The position numbers and the translations under genes were made by a program. From NCBI GenBank assembly GCA_021802375.1, contig JAKAAL010000072.1, positions 1 to 10,848 on the forward strand: a DNA stretch of 10,848 nucleotides, read 5' to 3'. The stretch's first letter is position 1. Each line of letters begins with the position of its first letter. This document shows, piece by piece, positions 1 to 6,140 of the stretch. The stretch is from Bacillota bacterium. GTDB taxonomy: Bacteria > Bacillota_E > Sulfobacillia > Sulfobacillales > Sulfobacillaceae. The notes beneath the pieces were generated by a model. It did not search any database. It saw only the letters and a program-made list of their open reading frames with translations, and had not been told where the DNA came from.

Positions 1-9
1 CAAAGTCCG

Positions 10-1404
10 TCAATTGGCGGTAATCATTCCAAAAGGACCCTCCAGCAGTGGAATGGACCCCATGGCCAAAATGGCTGAAAAAATCCCGTCTAAGACTGCC
101 CATATCAATTGCTGCCATACGGGCGCTTGCAACAAGCCCGCCCCCTGCATCACATCGAGCCCGAGCAAGGTCACCATGTTGGCGATTCCCACCATCACCC
201 CAGCGCGAATGATGTCATATCGTTGGGACAGACGGCTGACTCCAAACACTCCCGCAATGCCGCCAAAAAACGATACCAACGCGACGTTCAAATCTGCCCC
301 AATCAGCGTGGCGATGGATAACGAAAGCAGTCCCGTGACCACCAAACCCAATCCGGTATCAACCAAAGTGCTGACCATGATTGCCGCCGTCGGTACAATG
401 AGGTAGTTCAGGGCTGAAAATCCCGCCATTGTGTCTGCGGCAAGCACCGCGACCACCAAAATCACGCCCGTAATAAGCGCCACCGACTGCGATTCAGCTT
501 GTCGGCGACGAAGAAACCACAGATAGCCAGCCACCAACGCCACAATGACAGCGGAAAAAAGAGCCGACCCGATAATAGGGCCAGGATTAAATCCTTGATC
601 CAGAAGGCCCAATTCGCGCAGCACATTCACATCGGTAGCCGTCACAACCTGACCAGCTTGCAAAACTTGTTCGCCTTTTAGAATTTTAACTACGGGAACC
701 CGTGCCATAGCAACCTGTCGCTGTGCCGTGGTATCGGCTTGGTTGGGGAACGAGTTGGGTGTGATAAGACTCTGGGACAAATCCGTCAAGAAAAGCCGCA
801 GTCCCGGGTCGGCCTCTTCTTGGAGAACCAACTGCGCCACAAAGCCTTTAGCTTCATCCACCCCCACCGCATTGTCCCGCACTCCGTTATCGTTGCCCAT
901 TACTGAAGCCAGGATCACCGTGGAGTCCTGCTGCAACTGTGCCAAAGTGGCCGTTGGCAACGATAGGACTTCGCCCCACACGGCATCGGGCAGCGCAATA
1001 GGTATCGCACGCGCTGCCGCCGCCTCTCTTAGAGGCATGGGAGCCGCTGAATCCTGCGCCAACACCAACAGCAGGGAAAAGTCATGCAAAACTTTTTGCT
1101 TCTGAGTTTGTAAGATACTGTTATTCGTGGCATACACTTCGGGCACCGACGCCGCGGCTTGCTGACGCGCTTTGGCGGTCGCACCCCAATCAATGACCCC
1201 GTACGGCGCCACGACGTTGCGCGGTGCTAAATCGCCAACTGCTACATCGATGCGCTGGGCAAACAGCGTGGTGGTAAAAATCGCGGTCAAAAAAACCCAA
1301 ATGACTGCGGCTATGGCTATCTGGCGCACCTGCCAAGCATTGTCATAATTCGATTTCTTCCGCCACTCACGCCACCATTTACGGCCTTTTAGAATGGTGT
1401 TCAT
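10..1404 (-). CDS. yqfF: YqfF/PgpH-type 7TM protein, HD domain missing
   Basis: Members of this family are membrane proteins with an extracytoplasmic 7TMR-HDED domain, a seven-helix membrane domain and a cytoplasmic HD phosphodiesterase domain; Listeria PgpH degrades cyclic di-AMP. Seen here: a basic N-terminus, a first membrane segment at about residues 28-48, an extracytoplasmic domain at about 50-275 that includes VPEVYATN and the GEQVLQAGQ segment near 244, then clustered hydrophobic helices from about 277 to 456. The protein ends at residue 464 with FGMITAN followed by TGA, so the whole HD domain is absent from this frame; intact relatives are roughly 700 residues. I chose the ATG at 1404 because GAGGAGG lies just upstream; an in-frame ATG at 1440 has no comparable site. 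It overlaps the phoH end by 26 bases, which suggests translational coupling. The family assignment is firm. Whether the stop is real, a sequencing error or a true split gene is open. Confidence 0.85.
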   Translation of the reverse strand: MNTILKGRKWWREWRKKSNYDNAWQVRQIAIAAVIWVFLTAIFTTTLFAQRIDVAVGDLAPRNVVAPYGVIDWGATAKARQQAAASVPEVYATNNSILQTQKQKVLHDFSLLLVLAQDSAAPMPLREAAAARAIPIALPDAVWGEVLSLPTATLAQLQQDSTVILASVMGNDNGVRDNAVGVDEAKGFVAQLVLQEEADPGLRLFLTDLSQSLITPNSFPNQADTTAQRQVAMARVPVVKILKGEQVLQAGQVVTATDVNVLRELGLLDQGFNPGPIIGSALFSAVIVALVAGYLWFLRRRQAESQSVALITGVILVVAVLAADTMAGFSALNYLIVPTAAIMVSTLVDTGLGLVVTGLLSLSIATLIGADLNVALVSFFGGIAGVFGVSRLSQRYDIIRAGVMVGIANMVTLLGLDVMQGAGLLQAPVWQQLIWAVLDGIFSAILAMGSIPLLEGPFGMITAN

Positions 1405-2380
1405 CGGCCTCCTCTTCCCGTTCCTGCAAAGATGCTTCATACCGTTGGAATGCTTCGATGATGTGCGCCACCAAAGGATGTCGAATCACATCACGAACAC
1501 TAAAGCGAATGACTGCAATGCCGCCGACCCCTTCCACGATATGAGATGCGGCATGCAGGCCAGAGCGTTGTCCGCGGGCCAAATCCACTTGCGTTACATC
1601 GCCCGTGACAACCATTTTGGACCCATAGCCAATGCGGGTCAAAAACATTTTCATTTGCTCATACGTCGTATTTTGAGCCTCGTCCAAAATAATGAAGCTG
1701 TTGCTGAGAGTCCGGCCCCGCATGTATGCTAAGGGAGCAATTTCAATCAACTGTTTCTCGCGATATCTATCGACCGCTTCCGACCCTAAAAATTCAAACA
1801 GCGCGTCATAGAGAGGACGCAAGTAAGGATCCACTTTACTTTCCAGATCTCCTGGCAAAAAGCCTAACTTTTCGCCCGCTTCGACCGCGGGCCGCGTCAA
1901 GATAATCCGTTCCACTTCATGGGCTTTTAACGCTTGGACCGCCATAGCCATGGCAATGTACGTCTTTCCGGTGCCAGCCGGCCCAATTCCAAAAATTAAT
2001 GAATTGTGGCGAATCGCCTCAACATATTCTTGCTGCCCTAAGGTTTTTGGCCGCACCACCCGTCCTTGCGTCGTGGTATAAAGCGCTTCAGTCACCAGGT
2101 GCAAAAACTGTCTCTCTTTTCCTTCGCGCACCGCCAGCAAGGCTGTATCCACCGTGTCACGGCGCACCGGCTGTCCCGAAGCGACCCATTGGGCCAACAG
2201 ATCCAACACTTCCCTGGTTAAACGCTGCGCATCATCTGTCCCCTGGATTGCAATAACGTTGCCGCGCGCAGTCAACTTGACCGCCAACGCATGTTCTATC
2301 ACTTTAAGATGCTCGTCGCCACGACCAGCGACAGCCGATGACGCTTGATTATCTGTAACCACCCATTGGGAAAGCGGCAA
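1379..2380 (-). CDS. phoH: PhoH-family ATPase
   Basis: This is a cytoplasmic PhoH-like P-loop NTPase, a family tied to RNA metabolism and usually encoded beside ybeY in Firmicutes; its exact substrate is unsettled. The N-terminal part (about residues 20-60) looks like the family's KH-like region, with GDEHLKVIEHALAVKL and RGNVIAIQG. The ATPase core has Walker A GPAGTGKT at 133-140, TRPAVEAGEKLGFLPGD at 162-178, and Walker B ILDEAQN at 231-237, followed by the conserved TGDVTQVDL. I place the start at a TTG at 2380, because AAGGGGG lies seven bases upstream and it gives 333 residues, near the family norm. An in-frame ATG at 2422 would add 14 residues and overlap yqfD. The acidic, charged tail (EREEEADEHH) overlaps the start of yqfF. 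Nothing in the active site looks damaged. Confidence 0.95.
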   Translation of the reverse strand: MPLSQWVVTDNQASSAVAGRGDEHLKVIEHALAVKLTARGNVIAIQGTDDAQRLTREVLDLLAQWVASGQPVRRDTVDTALLAVREGKERQFLHLVTEALYTTTQGRVVRPKTLGQQEYVEAIRHNSLIFGIGPAGTGKTYIAMAMAVQALKAHEVERIILTRPAVEAGEKLGFLPGDLESKVDPYLRPLYDALFEFLGSEAVDRYREKQLIEIAPLAYMRGRTLSNSFIILDEAQNTTYEQMKMFLTRIGYGSKMVVTGDVTQVDLARGQRSGLHAASHIVEGVGGIAVIRFSVRDVIRHPLVAHIIEAFQRYEASLQEREEEADEHHSKRP

Positions 2381-2396
2381 TCCGTGTCCCCCTTTT

Positions 2397-3605
2397 TTAG
2401 TTCGGATCTTTAGGAACAGCAATATTTTGGTTCACTATCCAGATTACGGTGACCCATACGCCTTTTGCCGTCCACCGCACTCGTCGCGTCTTATGCCTTA
2501 TAGGCCCTAGTTTCTCCACTGAGCGAGCCAATTCATCCGTCGCTCGCGTTGTGGCTTGGGCCAAAGCATTTTTAGCCGACAGCCGATAAAAGCTGGTTGT
2601 GGTTTCATTATATACTATCTTAAGCATTTTCATGGGAAGGTTGACACCTTTGAACCGCAGTGGGTGCACGAATCGGTGCTCCACATAATGTGCAAACGGA
2701 ATGGCTCCATATCCTGCGTATTGCCAGGGCGCCAAATCCTGCACCCAGATAAACTGCTGCACAAATCGCTTGCCCGTCAGTTTTCGGTCGGGTTGGCGAA
2801 AAGGCTGAAATACCGTTCGCACATGCCCTACATCAGCCCAAACATCTCCTTCGGCTGGCGTACTTATGGTCTCTTCGCGGGGGGCATTGCTTCCCTCCGC
2901 AGGTAGCGGCATGGGAGCCGACACGGCGCCTCGAATTAAAGTTTGCCCGACTTTGACAGTATCTCCGACCCTAACTTCAGGATCGCCCATATAAACCAAA
3001 ATTTTTGTAATGCGTCCTGGGGCGTTGGCCACCATCTTGGCATAAATGTGGGGATGGGGGCGGGGAACCAGCACAACCACTTGAATACTGGCGACGACGC
3101 CTTCAATGGTGATTCCTATCCAGGAGTACTGCGGCAGTGCCTTGGCCATCGCAGCCCTAATCTTCGGCAAGTCTAGTTGTTTGCGCAGGATGCCCACTTT
3201 TAACCCGCTGTCCTGGGCCACCGTAATGATTTGCTGGCGTGCTGCCTGAGGCAAATTTGGCGTTATCGCATCAATTACCCACACCCGCGAGAGAGTGTAT
3301 ATGACCAACACTACCGCGGTTAAAAATCCTACCCATAAGAAAGGTCGATGCCGCGATCTGTCCCATTCAATAGGGAAGCCTCCCTTATTTAAGAGGGCCA
3401 ACGCAAGATCATGGCTTTGGCCATATTCCAGCATGGCCGGCACTGCAGACAATGTAGCATAAAAAGTGTATTTATCCTCGCTTTTGCTTAGTCCCCACAA
3501 GCGAAATCCCATGGCTGCCAGATGTGAAATCAGGGACTCCACATTCGGGCCCGCCGCCGCCACCTTGACCCAACCGAGAAACAGCCGGTACACCAGATCA
3601 CCCAT
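2397..3605 (-). CDS. yqfD: Sporulation protein YqfD
   Basis: This is the YqfD family, membrane proteins of endospore formers that are controlled by the mother-cell factor sigma-E in B. subtilis and needed for efficient sporulation. Their molecular role is not well defined. The 402-residue product begins with a soluble domain of about 85 residues that includes VESLISHLAAMGFRLWGL. One strong membrane segment follows at about 89-108 (FLWVGFLTAVVLVIYTLSRV), and then a large, probably exported domain with several beta-rich stretches (IQVVVLVPR, GDTVKVGQTLIRGAV). The start is the ATG at 3605, with AGGAGGGA upstream. It lies inside the last codons of yqfC (8-base overlap), the usual coupled arrangement of the pair. 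The length and partners match the family, and I see no truncation. Confidence 0.92.
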   Translation of the reverse strand: MGDLVYRLFLGWVKVAAAGPNVESLISHLAAMGFRLWGLSKSEDKYTFYATLSAVPAMLEYGQSHDLALALLNKGGFPIEWDRSRHRPFLWVGFLTAVVLVIYTLSRVWVIDAITPNLPQAARQQIITVAQDSGLKVGILRKQLDLPKIRAAMAKALPQYSWIGITIEGVVASIQVVVLVPRPHPHIYAKMVANAPGRITKILVYMGDPEVRVGDTVKVGQTLIRGAVSAPMPLPAEGSNAPREETISTPAEGDVWADVGHVRTVFQPFRQPDRKLTGKRFVQQFIWVQDLAPWQYAGYGAIPFAHYVEHRFVHPLRFKGVNLPMKMLKIVYNETTTSFYRLSAKNALAQATTRATDELARSVEKLGPIRHKTRRVRWTAKGVWVTVIWIVNQNIAVPKDPN

Positions 3606-3882
3606 GTCGTCCCTCCTGGAAAGACAATGATCGCACCGTGCCAGTCAAGAGAATCTCGTTGCGGTCTATCCACCCGACCACCAATTGCTCACCAAAAACC
3701 ACAAGATACCCGCCTGCAACCCGAATCAACACCCGTTGCGCGTCATAGGTTTCAATACCCAAATGATTTTCCAGACGCAGTTGCAGATGTCCAATGACTT
3801 CAATGCGGGGCACATTGACCAAGACTTCCGGCGGTATGCCTAGCATCCCTGATATTCGACCCAAGGTGCGCCCTTTATTCAT
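3598..3882 (-). CDS. yqfC: Sporulation protein YqfC (YabP/YqfC family)
   Basis: This is a small soluble protein of the YabP/YqfC family found in spore formers, almost always encoded directly before yqfD and expressed with it under sigma-E in B. subtilis. The frame remains open upstream to an ATG at 3942, but I chose the ATG at 3882. It has GAGGGAGGA five bases upstream, gives 94 residues (the normal family size), and leaves room for the sigma-E-like promoter that the longer reading would cover. The family pattern is visible: a leading LGRISGMLGIPPEVL helix, PRIEVIGHLQLRLENH in the middle, then beta-rich GGYLVVFGEQLVVG, and a closing DRNEILLTGTVRSLSF. Its stop codon lies inside the start of yqfD. 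How the protein acts biochemically is not known. Confidence 0.9.
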   Translation of the reverse strand: MNKGRTLGRISGMLGIPPEVLVNVPRIEVIGHLQLRLENHLGIETYDAQRVLIRVAGGYLVVFGEQLVVGWIDRNEILLTGTVRSLSFQEGRHG

Positions 3883-3916
3883 AGCATCCTCCCTCGTTGC
3901 CTCGTCTCTAATTTTC

Positions 3917-3946
3917 ATCGTATGCAAGGCTTGGTCACTCAATGAT
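3917..3946 (-). promoter_or_regulatory. Possible sigma-E-type sporulation promoter for yqfC-yqfD
   Basis: Read on the minus strand, ATCATTGA (3946-3939) is followed after exactly 14 bases by CATACGAT (3924-3917). The B. subtilis sigma-E consensus is roughly GTCATATT, 14-15 bases, CATACAAT, so the -10 element differs at one base while the -35 match is only partial. Transcription would start near 3910, giving a leader of about 28 bases that contains the yqfC ribosome binding site. The placement fits the known sigma-E control of yqfC/yqfD in B. subtilis. This is a motif read by eye, not a scored match. Confidence 0.45.
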
Positions 3947-4029
3947 CAGACAAATCCCACTCGAGAAGAGGGAACCGGCTGTATGATGTCGAATGCTCTA
4001 TTCAACCGTTTCGTCTGTGGGGGGTTGTT

Positions 4030-4860
4030 ATGAATATTGCAGAGCGATATCCGGCCCAAGCCGCTCCTAAAGTAGGGGTGGCCAAAATAACCACCACGCG
4101 CCAATGTTGGATGCAGTGTCGCTTTTGTGACTTTAGTCAATTTGCGCCACTGGTGTTTGGGGCAGATATTGACCCTTGTTTATCTCTCTCCAAAGCAGAA
4201 ACACAGCTCAAAAGACTAAACCCCGCAGTCAAACTGCTTAAAATTCGCGGAGGACTCTCATTTCGTGAACCTTTTAGCTATTTTCGAGCTTTGGTCAAAA
4301 CTGCTTCCAAAATGTTTTCTGGTCCCATTCAAGCATTTTCTCCCATTGAGCTTTATCAATGGCACCGCATCGAACAGCGGCCTATACGCGACCTGTTGGC
4401 TGAGCTGCGGTGGGCTGGGGCCACCCAGTTAGGCCCCGGAGGCGGGGAATCTTTGGTTCAGCCATGGCGGGACCGTCTCTCTCCCAACCGTCTAGACGCA
4501 GAGGCTTGGTTGTCTTTAGCAAGCTTGGGGTGGGAAACCGGAATGCCTCCTAGTGCCATGATCTTGGCCGGACGGTGGCTTGCGAAAGAAGATCTGGCCC
4601 AGCATTTGCATTTGTTAACCACCCAATCCTGGCACCATCTTGAAGTGAAAATTATGCGCCCCGTCACCCTGCATCCTGAACTGGAGCCGATCCATTTGAT
4701 TGCCTTATGTCGTCTCGTCTCCGAGATTAAAGAGAAAATGCCCGATACCCCGCTCTACGTAAACGACCCCTCCTACCCATTAACGGACGATGCATATCTG
4801 TTGCTGACACGAGCCGGGGCGGACGGGTTTTATACCACATTGGAGGACATTGAACCGTGA
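4030..4860 (+). CDS. Divergent radical SAM protein, MqnC/MqnE/CofH-like
   Basis: This is a 276-residue radical SAM protein with the cluster motif C26-x3-C30-x2-C33 (CWMQCRFCDF). It resembles the enzymes MqnC and MqnE of futalosine menaquinone synthesis and CofH of F420 synthesis. The family landmarks occur in order: IRGGL at 72-76 (family QGGL), QAFSPIE at 101-107 (HAFSPxE), GPGGGESL at 135-142 (LPGGGAEIL) and SPNRL at 151-155 (SPKK). An ILAGRWLAKEDLAQHL segment matches the TMMFGH-type helix, and the final GADGFYTTLED matches GANDxGGTxxEE. It is about 80-100 residues shorter than those enzymes. The N-terminal helical stretch before the cluster motif is missing, as is most of the loop after residue 205. 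The reaction is therefore probably different, and the substrate is unknown. The start is the ATG at 4030, with a GGGGGG stretch five bases upstream. It leads the plus-strand trio and ends in a GTGA overlap with the next gene. Confidence 0.85.
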   Translation: MNIAERYPAQAAPKVGVAKITTTRQCWMQCRFCDFSQFAPLVFGADIDPCLSLSKAETQLKRLNPAVKLLKIRGGLSFREPFSYFRALVKTASKMFSGPIQAFSPIELYQWHRIEQRPIRDLLAELRWAGATQLGPGGGESLVQPWRDRLSPNRLDAEAWLSLASLGWETGMPPSAMILAGRWLAKEDLAQHLHLLTTQSWHHLEVKIMRPVTLHPELEPIHLIALCRLVSEIKEKMPDTPLYVNDPSYPLTDDAYLLLTRAGADGFYTTLEDIEP

Positions 4861-5525
4861 ATGAGGCGTTGCTGTGGATACCCACCCTGGATCTGTCGTC
4901 TGTGCCCGCGCCGTATCATGAGGCATCGGCCAAGATGTTTTTAGCGGCTCACCACGGACGCGGGCATATCATCAGCCCCGACCCGCTGGTTATTCGCGTT
5001 CCTTCGCTTGCGCTCACAAGTCCCCGCCCGGGGTTTGCTTGCCATCTCATCTCCCAGAGCCCGATTCCCGATGGCCCGTTGGAACTGATCGATGTAACCA
5101 TTGCGTGTCCCCGTGGAGTGCAAGATCCCCATCTCGCGCGCCTGGACCAAATATTCAAGAAGGGGCCCGTTAGACGCGTGATTTTGACACGTCAAGGCCC
5201 CGAACAGACCCTTAACGTCATTGCGCAAGCGTTGGAAACCTTATTGGATACTTTCCCTGAAATCCTCATAGCCATTGACGTCAATTCGTTTGGCTGGGAT
5301 GCCGTCTCGCATTTTGCCGCAGAATATCCCCCAATCCTCCTGGATGGCATAGCAGACTCTGAATTGTGGCGTTTGATGGACTTAGCCCAAGTACTTCAAC
5401 GGCCAGTATGGCTCGACGATTTCAGCCATCATCCCAAACCGGTTCCCGAATTGCCACAATATAAGATATTTGAGCCGCCTCCTGTGGATGTGCACCGCAT
5501 CCCATTTTCCAGCAGATTTCGATAG
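4857..5525 (+). CDS. Unrecognised alpha/beta protein in the radical SAM cassette
   Basis: I do not recognise this 222-residue protein. It starts at a GTG that shares four bases with the end of the radical SAM gene, and GGAGG lies ten bases upstream, so the two are probably translated together. No signal peptide or membrane helix is visible. From about residue 75 the sequence alternates strand-like and helix-like segments: LELIDVTIA, VRRVILTRQ, EILIAIDVNS and RPVWLDDFS, with helices such as PEQTLNVIAQALETLL between them. This suggests an open or partial TIM-barrel-like fold, an inference from pattern only. There are two cysteines (C62, C84) and no CxxxCxxC, so it is not itself a radical SAM enzyme. 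The histidine-rich N-terminus (HEASAKMFLAAHHGRGH) and the DDFSHH stretch near 187-192 could bind a metal or ligand, but nothing proves it. The proline-rich tail is unusual. A role as partner or substrate-handling subunit of the radical SAM protein is a guess from gene order. Confidence 0.75.
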   Translation: MNEALLWIPTLDLSSVPAPYHEASAKMFLAAHHGRGHIISPDPLVIRVPSLALTSPRPGFACHLISQSPIPDGPLELIDVTIACPRGVQDPHLARLDQIFKKGPVRRVILTRQGPEQTLNVIAQALETLLDTFPEILIAIDVNSFGWDAVSHFAAEYPPILLDGIADSELWRLMDLAQVLQRPVWLDDFSHHPKPVPELPQYKIFEPPPVDVHRIPFSSRFR

Positions 5526-5543
5526 CACAAGGGGGTAACCAAT

Positions 5544-6140
5544 TTGAGTGAGCTGGAAATTTTATCTACAAGGGAAGCCAAAGCCTTTATTTGCCAAGGA
5601 GTGGCCATTGTCGACGTGCGCAGTCTTCGCTCCTATTGCCAAGGGCATATTGTGGGATCGCTGTCACTGCCCGGCGGGCGTTATCAGCTCTCCCTTATGG
5701 CCGCACAAAAAGAGTTGGCGGATCGCCGAGCCCTACTTATCGCCGATACGCCCACCACCGCCTATGAATCGGCCGAAGAGCTGAGTAGCGCCCGGGTCGC
5801 TGTGGTGGGAGCCTGGGTCACGTCAAGCGAAGGTTTCCAGCATGCAGGCCTGCGGACCAAATTTTTAACTGGCCTCAAACGGGCACACATCCCGTCATAT
5901 CTGGCAGCGCATCCTGACATCGTAGTTTTTGATATACGAGAACGTCATGAGAGCGATCAATTCCCCTTGCCGTGGCTTTGCCATTCTTCGCCGCTTTCCA
6001 GCTGGCCTCGGTCTCTACCCGCTGTCGACTCCGACGATGCCCTGCTGCTGTTCGCAGACGATGCGCACAGGCCTTTGTGGGCCGCATGGGCTCTGCTGCA
6101 ATGGGGTTTTCAAAACATCGCCTATATTAAGGAGCACTGA
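5544..6140 (+). CDS. Tandem rhodanese-like protein without catalytic cysteines
   Basis: Two rhodanese-like domains can be read in 198 residues. The first has IVDVRSLRSYCQGHIVGSLSLPGG at about 22-45, split as VDVR and GHIVGSLSLPGG, the usual start of the fold. The second has VVFDIRERHE at about 127-136 and a C-terminal LLFADDAHRPLWAAWALLQW helix region ending in GFQNIAYIKEH. In active rhodaneses the loop after the central strand reads CRxGxRS. Here the equivalent positions read IADTPTTAYES (A67) and FADDAHRPLWA (A171), so both sulfur-carrying cysteines are lost. The remaining cysteines (17, 32, 146) are not at the catalytic position. A binding or scaffolding role is more likely than sulfur transfer, by analogy with inactive rhodanese modules. 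The start is a TTG with AAGGGGG seven bases upstream, 18 bases after the previous stop. Its 3' end overlaps the convergent lipoprotein gene by 14 bases. Confidence 0.8.
   Translation: MSELEILSTREAKAFICQGVAIVDVRSLRSYCQGHIVGSLSLPGGRYQLSLMAAQKELADRRALLIADTPTTAYESAEELSSARVAVVGAWVTSSEGFQHAGLRTKFLTGLKRAHIPSYLAAHPDIVVFDIRERHESDQFPLPWLCHSSPLSSWPRSLPAVDSDDALLLFADDAHRPLWAAWALLQWGFQNIAYIKEH

Noticed and set aside
2381..2422. Longer phoH start at 2422 overlapping yqfD
   Set aside because: No ribosome binding site comparable to AAGGGGG before the TTG at 2380, and the extra residues do not match the family.
3982..3987. TATGAT as a plus-strand -10 box for the radical SAM cassette
   Set aside because: No -35 match at 16-18 bases and no proper extended -10, so I do not call a promoter for the cassette.
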